A DNA stretch of 52,163 bases, from contig NZ_BBMY01000019.1 of the NCBI RefSeq assembly GCF_000759775.1, positions 1 to 52,163 of the forward strand, read 5' to 3'. Below, piece by piece: positions 41,428-50,283 of the stretch. The notes under the pieces are model-generated. The model had not been told where the DNA came from, did not search any database, and worked only from the letters and a program-made list of their open reading frames with translations. The position numbers were made by a program, and so were the translations under genes. The DNA comes from Escherichia albertii NBRC 107761 = DSM 17582. Its GTDB lineage: Bacteria; Pseudomonadota; Gammaproteobacteria; Enterobacterales; Enterobacteriaceae. Each line of letters begins with the position of its first letter. Position 1 is the stretch's first letter.

Positions 41428-41958
41428 TTATCCGGGGTAAACCGTAATTACATCGCCGTCATAAGCCACACCACCGGCGAACAGGTGGCCGGGAATGTCC
41501 TGGGTAATGTTCAGACCAATAAGGTGACGGCTTGCAGGTTTGGCATCAGCAATCAGCCGCTCCATTTCCAGATACATTTCCTCTGTGATGCCGCTTTCCA
41601 GTACACCAATATCGAGCCGGAAAGTGCCGGGCGGGTCACTGTTTTCCCACCACTCCGTCACGTTGATGAGATAGCCGAGCGGCTCCACCACACGCCGGAT
41701 TGCACCTATAGTGCCTTTATGACAGTGGATGAAATAGGCATCGCGGATAACGGCGCGTTTTGTCGCTTCCGGCCACTTTTCATCCCACCTGTCGACCGAA
41801 AACGCCCACGCCAGCCACGGCAGCAGATTTGCCGGGCAGGTATCCGGGTTCCACAGCTCACGAATACTGACCGGCGTTTTTTCAATTTCCGCACAGGCTT
41901 TTGCAGCGGCGACTTCAAGCGGTGATGAGCCGGTCGGCAGCAGGCGCGAATCACTCAT
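41428..41958 (-). CDS. I: baseplate protein gpI
   Basis: gpI is a P2 baseplate wedge protein (tail protein I family), 176 residues as in P2, connecting gpJ to the tail fibre. It starts MSDSRLLPTGSSPLEVAAA. Its ATG overlaps the 3' end of J by eight bases. Confidence 0.95.
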   Translation of the reverse strand: MSDSRLLPTGSSPLEVAAAKACAEIEKTPVSIRELWNPDTCPANLLPWLAWAFSVDRWDEKWPEATKRAVIRDAYFIHCHKGTIGAIRRVVEPLGYLINVTEWWENSDPPGTFRLDIGVLESGITEEMYLEMERLIADAKPASRHLIGLNITQDIPGHLFAGGVAYDGDVITVYPG

Positions 41959-42859
41959 CCGAGCCTCCGGTCACGACGCGGTATTCGGTGCAGAAAGACG
42001 CCTGCGTACTGTTGAGCACGATGTCGGCCAGTGGTGCGGCCAGCTCGACACGCTGCACGCCCTCCACATGCAAAGCGGCATAAATGGCAGACAGTCGGAT
42101 GTCGCGCCCCAGCCGGTGCTGTGCCGTGATATACGCTTCCAGTTTTTTCACGGCGGCAGCGCGAATGGGTTCGCTTTCGGGGCCAGGGTAAAGGTAAAGC
42201 GTGGCATTTATCTGGTATTCAACGATGGCGGCAGACTGCACGGTCACACGGTCGGCCACCGGTCTGACGTCCTCGCCATTCAGGGCGTTGCGCACCACCG
42301 CCAGCAGGTCTTCAGATGCCACACCGTTATTTTCACGTGACAGCACAGAGATGGTGACACAGGCCGGAGACGGACTGGTGACAGAGATATCCGCGACACG
42401 CCCGTCGGCACTGCGACCATGATACTGATAGGCTCCCACCGACCCGGCGACGCTTAAGCCTTCAAACGCCTGCTGAATACGCAGACGATAATCGGTGTCA
42501 GACTCCATCACTGCCGGTGTCGGCGGGATAGTCGAATCATCTGCCGGGGTGATAGTCAGGCGCGTGGTGTTGTAATTGGCACCAATCACATCAAGGTCAT
42601 TACCGGCTGCACAGGCCAGCATCACCGCCCGTGCAGCCTCATTCACACGCTGACGCCAGATAAGCTCGCGATACGCATTTTCCTCCAGCAGTTTGACGAG
42701 AGGCTCGGATTCCAGCGTCAGGGTACGGGCGACCGCCTCCTGCTGGTCTTCCGGGTAAAGGGAAATCAGTGTCGCCTTGCGTTCGGCAAGAATGGTTTCA
42801 AAGTCCAGCTCCTCGACCACATCCGGTGCGGGTAGCTGGTTCAGGTCGATAATCGGCAT
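41951..42859 (-). CDS. J: baseplate protein gpJ
   Basis: gpJ is the 302-residue baseplate wedge protein (Baseplate_J family, like T4 gp6). It starts MPIIDLNQLPAPDVVEELD and has the family core ANYNTTRLTITPAD. The spacing to W (4 bases) and the overlap with I show an intact baseplate operon V-W-J-I. Confidence 0.96.
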   Translation of the reverse strand: MPIIDLNQLPAPDVVEELDFETILAERKATLISLYPEDQQEAVARTLTLESEPLVKLLEENAYRELIWRQRVNEAARAVMLACAAGNDLDVIGANYNTTRLTITPADDSTIPPTPAVMESDTDYRLRIQQAFEGLSVAGSVGAYQYHGRSADGRVADISVTSPSPACVTISVLSRENNGVASEDLLAVVRNALNGEDVRPVADRVTVQSAAIVEYQINATLYLYPGPESEPIRAAAVKKLEAYITAQHRLGRDIRLSAIYAALHVEGVQRVELAAPLADIVLNSTQASFCTEYRVVTGGSDE

Positions 42860-42863
42860 GGTT

Positions 42864-43211
42864 TCAACTCACAGGGATGGTTAACGAAAGTGGCTGGCCA
42901 GTGTCGTTGTGCTGGCCGGTTAACGTGACCGTCATTCGCCCGTCAAAACTGCGCTCAGTGGTGACGGATGACAGGGTGACGCGGGGTTCCCATTTCAGCA
43001 CCGCCATGTAACAGGCGACCTTAATCTGCAACTCAAGCGCCGGGGTCTGCGGCTGGTCAATCATTGACGCCAGCAACGAGCCGTAATCACGACGCATCAC
43101 CCGTGAGCCGACTGGTGTGCGCAGGATATCGCCGATACTCTGGCTGATATGCTCGAGGTCAGTGACCGTCAGGCCATCACTGCGATTCATTCCGAGATAA
43201 CGCGCTGTCAT
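42864..43211 (-). CDS. W: baseplate wedge protein gpW
   Basis: gpW is homologous to T4 gp25, the wedge protein that joins the sheath to the baseplate. The 115 residues match P2, and SIGDILRTPVGSRVMRRDYG is the typical gp25 motif. The start overlaps the V stop (ATGA). Confidence 0.96.
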   Translation of the reverse strand: MTARYLGMNRSDGLTVTDLEHISQSIGDILRTPVGSRVMRRDYGSLLASMIDQPQTPALELQIKVACYMAVLKWEPRVTLSSVTTERSFDGRMTVTLTGQHNDTGQPLSLTIPVS

Positions 43212-43843
43212 AGAGGACTCCCGGTTGTGCCGCCGCTGTCGCCGGGGTGTTTATGAGTGTGCAGTACCTTACCGTTTGATGAGAGTTCACCGCCGGTGTG
43301 TTCAATGTTGCCGCGCATCGTCCCGCCCTTCTGCACTTCCAGCGTGCCGGTAATCAGCCTGTTGGTGCAGACCACCTCCGGTGTGTCCAGAGTGACGCGG
43401 GTTGATGCTTTCACCATGACCACCGGCACCGTGGCAGTAACAGAATCAGAAGCCGTCACGCTGGCTGTTTTAATTCCGCTTACCGTGAGTGCGCTGGTTT
43501 CAGGTTCATACTCAATCACCGCCCCGTCAGGGAAACGGATATGCAGGGCATCCGCCGACGCAGACGGCGCGGGGTTATCGCCGGAATAAATCCCCGGCAG
43601 AACGAACGCCGTGTCGAGTTCACCGCCCACGGCCAGAATCAGCACCTGTTCCCCCACGGAAGGTGCCCACCATGTGCGCGAACGACCGGCGCGATGGGTC
43701 AGCCACTGAAGCCAGTCGGTGCACATGCCGCCGGTCTGCACACGGCAGCGACCGGCGTTAAGGTCGGTTTCGACGATAATGCCGGTGCGGATCATGTTGC
43801 GCAGTGCGCGCGCGAGTTCCTGAATATTTGCGAGAGTGTTCAT
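43208..43843 (-). CDS. V: baseplate spike protein gpV
   Basis: gpV is the trimeric tail spike that punctures the outer membrane. The 211 residues match P2. The C-terminal region VLHTHKHPGDSGG carries the HxH motif that binds iron at the spike tip. An N-terminal OB-like domain leads into beta-helix repeats. It is the first gene of the V-W-J-I-H-G operon. Confidence 0.96.
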   Translation of the reverse strand: MNTLANIQELARALRNMIRTGIIVETDLNAGRCRVQTGGMCTDWLQWLTHRAGRSRTWWAPSVGEQVLILAVGGELDTAFVLPGIYSGDNPAPSASADALHIRFPDGAVIEYEPETSALTVSGIKTASVTASDSVTATVPVVMVKASTRVTLDTPEVVCTNRLITGTLEVQKGGTMRGNIEHTGGELSSNGKVLHTHKHPGDSGGTTGSPL

Positions 43844-43855
43844 AACGGGAAGGAT

Positions 43856-43877
43856 GCCGCCGGGTCATACCGGCGGC
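43856..43877 (-). terminator. hairpin between S and V
   Basis: The eight-base stem gccgccgg/ccggcggc with the loop gtcata lies in the 66-base gap after S and before V. It has no T-run. It may end the O-to-S transcript or structure the V leader. I could not place the V promoter operator with confidence. Confidence 0.5.
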
Positions 43878-43909
43878 AATGTGACGATGAGGTGTCGGGA
43901 ATGGCACAA

Positions 43910-44362
43910 CTAACGGTCGAGATGAGCCAGGATAATCTCTTCAATCATCTGCACATCCTCACCGGTAAAGCCGAGCAGAGGACGCGCCGGATAATCAATT
44001 TTCTTACCGTCTTTCCGGTTTTCTTCCGACAGACCAAACTGATGCACGCTGGCGATTTTCGGTGACTTCCCGCCGTAAAATTCCATTGATGCCTGTTCCG
44101 GGCTGGCGCGGATATGCAAAAAACGACTGGTGATAAGTTTCGCAAACATTTTTCGCTTAACACGACCGGTCTTTTTTCTGGCGCTCTGCTGCTGGCGTGG
44201 CGCGTAGGGTGTGCCGTCCGGGGCTTTCTGTGCCATCACCCGGCGCTGCTGACTCTGACGCAGACGTTTCGCCAGTTCGGCGCTCAGTCGCCGACGCCCT
44301 GACGGTGACAGCGATTCAATCAGTCCGGTCAGCCGGTCTTCAAAACGCTTAAACTCATTCAT
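43910..44362 (-). CDS. S: tail completion protein gpS
   Basis: gpS (150 residues, as in P2) belongs to the virion morphogenesis/Mu-G-like family and acts in joining or completing the tail. It has a basic N-terminal half (RRRLSAELAKRLRQSQQRRV). It overlaps R by eight bases. Confidence 0.94.
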   Translation of the reverse strand: MNEFKRFEDRLTGLIESLSPSGRRRLSAELAKRLRQSQQRRVMAQKAPDGTPYAPRQQQSARKKTGRVKRKMFAKLITSRFLHIRASPEQASMEFYGGKSPKIASVHQFGLSEENRKDGKKIDYPARPLLGFTGEDVQMIEEIILAHLDR

Positions 44363-44822
44363 CCCACTTGCTCACCAGTTCGCCATTGATATACAGCTCC
44401 ATCGGGCGGGTGACCGGCTCCGGCGGCGGGGGTTCCGGGATATTCTTCACATGTAGCGCGCCGTCAACCTCACTGACCAGCGTGCGCTCGGTCAGCATCA
44501 GGCTGATGCTGATATCAAAGCTGCTGTCATTGTTGATGTCTGCATAAAATGTGAAGCCTTTTTTCAGGCCTTCGTCGGTGGTCATGATGTCGGGCTGATT
44601 TTCCCGCAGCCACGCCAGCACCGGCACGATGAGCAGGTCAAAATCACCGGTAAAGTCGGTCACAATGACATTGAGCGTGTAACGCTTTTCAAATGACAGC
44701 GACGTCGCCAGTGTGGAGGCAATACTCCCGTTATCCACGAATATCCGCAGCATCTCGGGACTGGTTTTCAGCACCGTGACGGCATCAGTCAGCGCCCTGC
44801 GCAGGCTGTCGGGTTTGAGCAT
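44355..44822 (-). CDS. R: tail completion protein gpR
   Basis: gpR (155 residues, P2 length) is a tail-completion protein acting with gpS. It begins MLKPDSLRRALTDAVTVLK and has a proline-rich stretch near the end (IPEPPPPEPVTRP). Its start lies inside the 3' end of lysC. Confidence 0.94.
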   Translation of the reverse strand: MLKPDSLRRALTDAVTVLKTSPEMLRIFVDNGSIASTLATSLSFEKRYTLNVIVTDFTGDFDLLIVPVLAWLRENQPDIMTTDEGLKKGFTFYADINNDSSFDISISLMLTERTLVSEVDGALHVKNIPEPPPPEPVTRPMELYINGELVSKWDE

Positions 44823-45075
44823 CGTTTTCGTCCTGACAGTGTTTAATCATTTTTACCTGGCTGGCACAGCGTGCCAGCGCGTTCTCAAGCTGCCGGATAT
44901 CGGCACTTAAATCGCCGTTCGTCTCCGGGTCACTGCCCGGCATCGGGCAAAGACTCACTTTCGGGCAGGCGTTGTGGACAATCACTGGCGTCGGTGCAGG
45001 CCGGGCGCTGGTGCAACCGGCGCACAGCATCAGGCAGGTCAGCGCCGTACCAGCGGCGAAAATCTTCGTTTTCAT
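44785..45075 (-). CDS. lysC: o-spanin LysC (Rz1-like lipoprotein)
   Basis: LysC is the outer-membrane lipoprotein spanin subunit. The start at MKTKIFAAGTALTCLMLCAG (45075) gives 96 residues, as in P2, with the lipobox LMLC-AGC near residues 14-20. It lies largely inside lysB in another frame and also overlaps the start of R. The longer upstream reading of this frame is only lysB shadow. Confidence 0.93.
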   Translation of the reverse strand: MKTKIFAAGTALTCLMLCAGCTSARPAPTPVIVHNACPKVSLCPMPGSDPETNGDLSADIRQLENALARCASQVKMIKHCQDENDAQTRQPAQGAD

Positions 45076-45355
45076 TAAGTAACCTCGTGATGGTTTTCTC
45101 GCGCTGTGCTTCACGCTTCGCGGCGTTCTCCAGCTCCTGACGCAGTGCAACCTGCGCCAGCTCGTTTTTATCTGCCCTGGTGATGGCAACATGAAGCTGA
45201 TTTTTCAGCACGGTGATGGTCGTCTGCTGTTCACTGGCGACGTTGTTCGCCCTGCCCAGCGAAGCGCGCAGTCTGGCGTTTTCATGCTTCGCCAGAAACA
45301 GCCCCGCCACCGCCAGCGATAACAACACAACCAGTACAATCATCAGCTTTGACAT
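44930..45355 (-). CDS. lysB: i-spanin LysB (Rz-like)
   Basis: LysB is the inner-membrane spanin partner of LysC and helps destroy the outer membrane at lysis. The 141 residues begin with an N-terminal membrane helix (MSKLMIVLVVLLSLAVAGLF) followed by a long coiled coil. lysC is embedded in its second half, the classic Rz/Rz1 arrangement. Its start overlaps the lysA end. Confidence 0.94.
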   Translation of the reverse strand: MSKLMIVLVVLLSLAVAGLFLAKHENARLRASLGRANNVASEQQTTITVLKNQLHVAITRADKNELAQVALRQELENAAKREAQREKTITRLLNENEDFRRWYGADLPDAVRRLHQRPACTDASDCPQRLPESESLPDAGQ

Positions 45356-45768
45356 GGTTCCCGCCCCTCAAAACGCTGACGACAGGCCGTGCGTATCAAC
45401 CGGAAGAACACCGACGCCACGAGGTAAATCAGCGCGGTAAAAATCCACCCGGCAGCGACCAGCGAGATAAACGTCGCCACCATCACCACCAGAGCCGCCG
45501 CCCGTCTGCGCCACGGCACCGGCTGCAAAAACAGCGACGCGACAATATTCACGGCCAGCGATTCTGGCGGCAGCTCCCGCCCGTAGCGTTCCAGCACATA
45601 CTCAGTGACATACACGCCGACACCACCGGCAACCACACAGATAACCGTCGCCAGAATCGCCCAGGCGGCGACAAAATTGACGGCCACGCTCTGCGGGTAA
45701 ATCAGGGACAGTGCCAGCATCAGCGCCAGCGACACGTTCAGCATCAGTGAAAGGGATAATTTCTTCAT
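45343..45768 (-). CDS. lysA: lysis-timing membrane protein LysA
   Basis: LysA (141 residues, as in P2) has several hydrophobic helices and a basic C-terminus (RLIRTACRQRFEGREP). In P2 it is proposed to act as an antiholin that adjusts the timing of lysis. It lies between endolysin K and lysB. Confidence 0.92.
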   Translation of the reverse strand: MKKLSLSLMLNVSLALMLALSLIYPQSVAVNFVAAWAILATVICVVAGGVGVYVTEYVLERYGRELPPESLAVNIVASLFLQPVPWRRRAAALVVMVATFISLVAAGWIFTALIYLVASVFFRLIRTACRQRFEGREPCQS

Positions 45769-45782
45769 GGTGTTTACTCCGT

Positions 45783-46280
45783 TTAAGCCGGTACGCCGCC
45801 AGCGGTACGCCAGACGGTGACCAGTTTTTCCAGTGAATGCTCACGCTGACCGTAACCGGCACCCGGCAGGGACGCCCAGATATTGCGACAGCGTGAAATG
45901 GCTCGCTCAATGCGTCCCGCCCGGATGTCATCCAGTGCACCGCGTTCGCGGATCAACTGAATGGCAAGTCTGTCCTGTGACAACGGACTGAAATCCGGCA
46001 GGGCAAGCTGTTTGCGGTAATGCGGCCAGAACAGGTAAAGCTGCTGATAGCGACCTGAGGCCGTGGATTTTTCACCGCGACGGTTAAACACCTTCGCCGG
46101 TCGGCCATGTGCGAACGGGTGGTCACTGTAGTCGGTGAAAATTTCCGGCTTCCCGTCCAGTCCGGTGACTATCACGTCATAGCCCCGGTTTTTCGTCAGC
46201 GGATGGTTTGCCGTCCCTTCGGACACGGCCAGCATGTCGAGAAAGGCGGCGATATTCTGATGCGTGTTAATAACCGGCAT
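45783..46280 (-). CDS. K: endolysin gpK
   Basis: gpK is the P2 lysozyme-like enzyme that cleaves peptidoglycan once holin gpY opens the membrane. The 165 residues match P2. The N-terminal region FLDMLAVSEGT contains the likely catalytic Glu, and STASGRYQQLYLFW is typical of this transglycosylase-like group. The start overlaps the Y stop by one base. Confidence 0.95.
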   Translation of the reverse strand: MPVINTHQNIAAFLDMLAVSEGTANHPLTKNRGYDVIVTGLDGKPEIFTDYSDHPFAHGRPAKVFNRRGEKSTASGRYQQLYLFWPHYRKQLALPDFSPLSQDRLAIQLIRERGALDDIRAGRIERAISRCRNIWASLPGAGYGQREHSLEKLVTVWRTAGGVPA

Positions 46281-46561
46281 TACGGTTTCCCCCTACCCTT
46301 AAAGCGGCGCTGAATGGCAATCTCAATCACCTGATAACCGGCGATACCCAGCATGGAGCCGATACCGCACACCGCAGGCAGTGACAGGTCAGGAAACTGC
46401 ACCAGAACAACACCGGCAACCATCGAGACAAAACCACCGAGCAACATGCGCCCGATAAACAGACGCGGGGTGATGGGTTCACCACCGGCAAGCACCTTGC
46501 CGACAACAATCAGCACCCCAATCATGAAAAGCGACAGGACGCTTTTTTCTTCTGCTGTCAT
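46280..46561 (-). CDS. Y: holin gpY
   Basis: gpY is the P2 holin, 93 residues with three hydrophobic helices (about 7-25, 33-55 and 60-80) and a basic tail (RRFKGRGKP). It is a class I holin by topology and precedes K with overlapping codons. Confidence 0.95.
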   Translation of the reverse strand: MTAEEKSVLSLFMIGVLIVVGKVLAGGEPITPRLFIGRMLLGGFVSMVAGVVLVQFPDLSLPAVCGIGSMLGIAGYQVIEIAIQRRFKGRGKP

Positions 46562-46564
46562 GCG

Positions 46565-46768
46565 TTACTCCCACAGATTGACAGTTTCAGCCACGGGCGC
46601 GGTCTGAACGTCGGGCAGTTCGACGGCGGTGCCGTGTGGCAGCACCGCACCCAGTTCAGCCAGTCCCGGATTTGCGGCGAGCACGGTCTCAACCACGCCC
46701 TCAGTGCGCCCGTAATACCGGACACAGATGGCGTCGAGCGTGTCGCCCTGTAGCGCAAAGGTCTTCAT
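46565..46768 (-). CDS. X: tail protein gpX
   Basis: gpX is a 67-residue tail protein with a LysM-like pattern (FALQGDTLDAICVRYYG). The start at 46768 gives the P2 length; the longer upstream reading is shadow from L. Its ATG overlaps the L stop by one base. It is essential for P2 tail formation. Confidence 0.94.
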   Translation of the reverse strand: MKTFALQGDTLDAICVRYYGRTEGVVETVLAANPGLAELGAVLPHGTAVELPDVQTAPVAETVNLWE

Positions 46769-47277
46769 CAGATTTGACTCACAATGCAGCGCGGCTTGTC
46801 CTGGATGCGCGCCACTGCCCAGCGCATATCCCGCCACAGCTCATCAATGGTGCTGTCAATGCTGTCGGCCTTCTTGTCGCCTTTGGCACTGGCATCCACG
46901 CCGCGATAACGCTCATAAAGCGATGCGGTCGCCATCGCACACACGGCGCGCTCGTAGTAAAAAACTTTGATGCTTTCACCGTCGATATCGTCCGCCGGGA
47001 CTTCCGCCAGACGCGTAAAACCGGCGGCAATTTTCTGTTCGCGGTACTCGTACAGCTCCGCATTCGTCTCCGCCATGCCTGACTTGATGGCCTCACGCAG
47101 ACGGGCGGGGGCGACGGTCTGCTCAAGGCGCATACGTTCCCGGACGCGCTTCGGGTCGATATCGGGAAAAAAGAACGTGTTTTTAATCACCGGCTCGTCG
47201 CCTGCCGGTTGCGGGATGACCACCGTACCCTCACCGGACACGGGAGCCTCCTTTCGCGGAATAATCAGCGTCATCAT
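46768..47277 (-). CDS. L: head completion protein gpL
   Basis: gpL closes the head after DNA packaging. I start it at MMTLIIPRKEAPVSGEG (47277), giving 169 residues as in P2, rather than at the GTG at 47337, which would add 20 residues with no support. It includes YYERAVCAMATASLYERY and ends KPRCIVSQI. Confidence 0.94.
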   Translation of the reverse strand: MMTLIIPRKEAPVSGEGTVVIPQPAGDEPVIKNTFFFPDIDPKRVRERMRLEQTVAPARLREAIKSGMAETNAELYEYREQKIAAGFTRLAEVPADDIDGESIKVFYYERAVCAMATASLYERYRGVDASAKGDKKADSIDSTIDELWRDMRWAVARIQDKPRCIVSQI

Positions 47278-47376
47278 GACTACCTCTGAAAAGTCGGGCG
47301 GTGGACGCCGGTGCAGTGTCAGGTGATTCACCCTCACTGACCGGCGTGCCGCCCTGGCGCGGGGCGCATTCGGTTG

Positions 47377-48120
47377 TTAACTGGCTTTCTTTTTCGGGCG
47401 TCCACGTTTTGCCGGTGTCACGCTCCGGGTCTTACGCGGGGCGCGGGTGGCCGCTTTGGGCTGCGGCTCCGGCTTCGGTTTCAGCTCCCGCTCCAGTCGT
47501 TCAATCTCTTTTTTGACGCCTGCCTGACAGTCGAGCTGTGTCGCACGTTGCAGGTGAGCCAGCGCACCGGCGGCATCACCAGCGTCACGCAGAAACAGAC
47601 CGGTGATTTTGTGCAGCTTTGCGCGCACTTCATCAGGCATGTCTGCCGTGGCGGTCAGTGCAAGGGTCTCCGTCAGCAGGCGGGTATCCACAGACTCACC
47701 GGCAGCGTGGGCGCGCATGGCCGCGAGCGCCACCTCCTCGGTGAACATATACGGCGGGGTGCGGCGGTGTTTACCCGGCATGGTCAGACCGTACTTCAGG
47801 GCATAACGGGCAATCTCCAGCGCACCGGCAATATCGCCGGTATCCAGACGCCACAGCATGACCGTCATCAGAATGTCATCCTGTGCACCTTTGCCCTGCT
47901 CCAGCACGCCGTTCACCCACGGCAACCAGAACGGCAGCAGTTCGCGTTTTTTCGCGGCCTTCAGCTCTTTTGAATAAATCGCTTTCAGTGTGCGCTGGTC
48001 TGCGGCCAGCTTGACCAGCATCTGCTCATAGACAGTTGCATGTCGCAGCGGGGCGGCGTCCCGCTGCGCGGTCATCGCTGCCGAGACCCGCATCATGTGG
48101 CGCTGTGCGGGACTCGTCAT
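47377..48120 (-). CDS. M: small terminase subunit gpM
   Basis: gpM recognises the cos site and works with gpP to cut and package DNA. The 247 residues match P2. The first 60 are helical (HMMRVSAAMTAQRDAAPLR). The C-terminus is Lys/Arg/Pro-rich (KRGRPKKKAS), probably for DNA contact. It follows N with a 3-base gap. Confidence 0.95.
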   Translation of the reverse strand: MTSPAQRHMMRVSAAMTAQRDAAPLRHATVYEQMLVKLAADQRTLKAIYSKELKAAKKRELLPFWLPWVNGVLEQGKGAQDDILMTVMLWRLDTGDIAGALEIARYALKYGLTMPGKHRRTPPYMFTEEVALAAMRAHAAGESVDTRLLTETLALTATADMPDEVRAKLHKITGLFLRDAGDAAGALAHLQRATQLDCQAGVKKEIERLERELKPKPEPQPKAATRAPRKTRSVTPAKRGRPKKKAS

Positions 48121-48123
48121 CGG

Positions 48124-49197
48124 TTACGCTCCCGGCTCTGCGGTCACTTTAGTCGGTGTGGAGAAGTCACCGACCTTAATTTTTTCCACCAGACAACCGG
48201 CGGCGTAGTCTTCCACCACGTAATCAATGTTCATTGACTCGTAGTTCTCCACGCGGTCGAGTTTCGGGTTTTCCACAATCACGCGGCGATGGCTGTCATC
48301 CATGTAGTAGATGGACAGGTTTTCCAGCTTTGTGATGAGCATCGCATCCGCCGGGAAGTACGGGACGCGTACCGCCGGCAGGTTACCGATGCGTTTCTGG
48401 CTGATGATGACGTCAGCGGCCAGCATCTCGCTGTTGTCCTGCTCCTTGTTGACGATGGGGAAATACTTGTCCGCCAGTAGCTGACGCCCCACAATCACCA
48501 CAAGGTCAGGGTCTTCCTGATACCACGGCTCAATCAGGTTGTTGGTCGCATCCATCACCAGTGCATCGAGGCTGGCATAATCACCGCCCTTACCCACGCG
48601 GATGACCTCAGAGGTCGTGTGACCTTCCTCGTCAGTAACCTTGCTCATCACGCGCGCCGGGGCTTCATTGCGGTATTTCTGCAGCCAGCCGACCGCCACA
48701 TCCTGCAGCATCTGGTTACTGCTGCGGTCAGAGGTTTCGGCACGCCTCACGCCGTTAAAACCGGCCATGATTAAATCAAGGGACTGGCGTTTGATAATGG
48801 CGTTACGGACACGGAGCTGGAAATCCTGATAACGCGCCCACAGGTCAAGCGTTTTGTAGCGGATATAAAAATCGAAGTTAATCTGGTCGCATTCGTACTT
48901 GTTTGACGCCAGCTTCGAGAAGTCCTTCGGCTGACGCTCGGTGCCACCGGCGGTGTCTGTGGTGCTGGCGATGGAGCCGGTGACACCAATACCAATTTTT
49001 TCCCCTTTCATTTCGCTGACCGGCACAATGTTGATGCGGGTCAGAAAGTCAGAGGACTCCTGCATGGTGTTCATCAGGGTCTGGGTGACCGACGGTTCAA
49101 CGGTGAATTTTTTCGACACATCACCGGCGTCGATGCCGTTCAGTTCGGCAACACGGGACAGGTAAGCATTAAATTTAAAGCGGGTTTCCTGGCGCAT
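48124..49197 (-). CDS. N: major capsid precursor gpN
   Basis: gpN is the HK97-fold major capsid protein. The 357 residues match P2. It starts MRQETRFKFNAYLSRVAELN, and gpO trims about 30 residues from its N-terminus. GRQLLADKYFPIVNKEQDN is a well-conserved core segment. Satellite P4 uses the same protein for its smaller head. Confidence 0.97.
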   Translation of the reverse strand: MRQETRFKFNAYLSRVAELNGIDAGDVSKKFTVEPSVTQTLMNTMQESSDFLTRINIVPVSEMKGEKIGIGVTGSIASTTDTAGGTERQPKDFSKLASNKYECDQINFDFYIRYKTLDLWARYQDFQLRVRNAIIKRQSLDLIMAGFNGVRRAETSDRSSNQMLQDVAVGWLQKYRNEAPARVMSKVTDEEGHTTSEVIRVGKGGDYASLDALVMDATNNLIEPWYQEDPDLVVIVGRQLLADKYFPIVNKEQDNSEMLAADVIISQKRIGNLPAVRVPYFPADAMLITKLENLSIYYMDDSHRRVIVENPKLDRVENYESMNIDYVVEDYAAGCLVEKIKVGDFSTPTKVTAEPGA

Positions 49198-49255
49198 AGT
49201 TTTTCCTGAAATTAAGGGTTAATCGTGAAGGTTTTCCCGGACTGACTGACGCCGG

Positions 49256-50110
49256 TCAGCAGTTCGTCATCAGGGCGTCACCGCCACCACCGGTGGCCTT
49301 GCTGCGGCGCTGCTGGGTCAGACTTTCGGTGTGGTCGAGGCTGTTTTTCAGGCGGGTGAATGCCTGGCTGGTTTCATCCGCCCTGTCAGTCACATCCTGC
49401 TTAAGTGCGGAAAAGGCGGTTTCCATCTCAGCGAGGCGCTGCTCAGTGGCGCTCAGTTTTTCCTGCACATGTTCAGCAACAGCGGTCACCGCTTCATGCA
49501 CGTCATTCAGACGGGCGTCATCGCTGGCCTGTTTGCGGCCAAAAATGGATTTCACCTTTTCGGTCAGGGCGGTGAACACGGTTTCAGGCAGGTCTTCAAA
49601 TTCCAGCTCAACAGGCGTTGCCACTGAAATCAGGTTTTCAGGGCTTAATTTGAAGCGGTTCAGGGGGTTGTGTTTTGCCGTGCGGCAGAATTCCAGGTAT
49701 TCCGTGCCGAGGCTTGCCGGGTCATCGGTGACGGCCAGACCCACCAGATAACATTTGCCGGTATTGGCAAAGTTCGGCTGAATTTCCATTGAGGTATAGA
49801 CCTTCTGCGCGGCCTTGTTCATCGCGATAAGGTCATCGGTCGGGGTGATTTTCGCAAACAGCGCCCATTTGCCTTTCAGCGCCGAATCATCGTCAATCTT
49901 TTCGGCCTTCAGTTCGGCCACATCGCCATAACGCTTAAAAATACCGTCAGGCAGGATGCCGCGCAGATGTTCCAGGTTAATGCGGCAACCATAGACACGC
50001 GGGTCAAAGGTTTCGGCCATTTCCTGAATATCCTGCGCACTGATGACACGCCCGTCACAGGTGTCACCCTCAACGCCGATACGAAAGAATTTTGAGACTT
50101 TTTTTGCCAT
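49256..50110 (-). CDS. O: capsid scaffold and protease gpO
   Basis: gpO is both internal scaffold and serine protease that matures gpN, gpQ and itself. The start at MAKKVSKFFRIGVEG (50110) gives 284 residues, as in P2; the 22-codon extension upstream is leader. The catalytic triad known for P2 is intact: Asp19, His48 and Ser107. The C-terminal half is coiled coil (VHEAVTAVAEHVQEKL), the scaffolding part. Confidence 0.96.
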   Translation of the reverse strand: MAKKVSKFFRIGVEGDTCDGRVISAQDIQEMAETFDPRVYGCRINLEHLRGILPDGIFKRYGDVAELKAEKIDDDSALKGKWALFAKITPTDDLIAMNKAAQKVYTSMEIQPNFANTGKCYLVGLAVTDDPASLGTEYLEFCRTAKHNPLNRFKLSPENLISVATPVELEFEDLPETVFTALTEKVKSIFGRKQASDDARLNDVHEAVTAVAEHVQEKLSATEQRLAEMETAFSALKQDVTDRADETSQAFTRLKNSLDHTESLTQQRRSKATGGGGDALMTNC

Positions 50111-50283
50111 TGTCAGGAGTCCTGAATAGTGATTAGAGGAGTCACATGTCGGCATCAGTTTCCCGACGATGCGCATCCTCCGCCATCAGTCCCGGATGGC
50201 TTATCACTGACACAACAGCACCTTAGCGAATCGCAGGGCGCGACTCAGTAGCCTTGCCGTGTATTTATCACGGCGAGGTATTC
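50111..50283. promoter_or_regulatory. divergent late promoters P_O and P_P
   Basis: This 173-base gap separates divergent O and P, where P2 has the promoters for the O-to-S and P-Q transcripts. The only candidate Ogr site is TGG-N12-ACA at 50197-50214. At the usual spacing of 55 bases it would start transcripts near 50260 (P, 24 bases before its ATG) and 50151 (O, 41 bases before its ATG). One shared site serving both directions is therefore plausible. Confidence 0.6.

Noticed and set aside
43891-43910. TGT-like Ogr site for the V promoter
   Set aside because: The TGT and ACA halves are 10 bases apart instead of 12, and the implied start would leave almost no leader before V. No better site was found.
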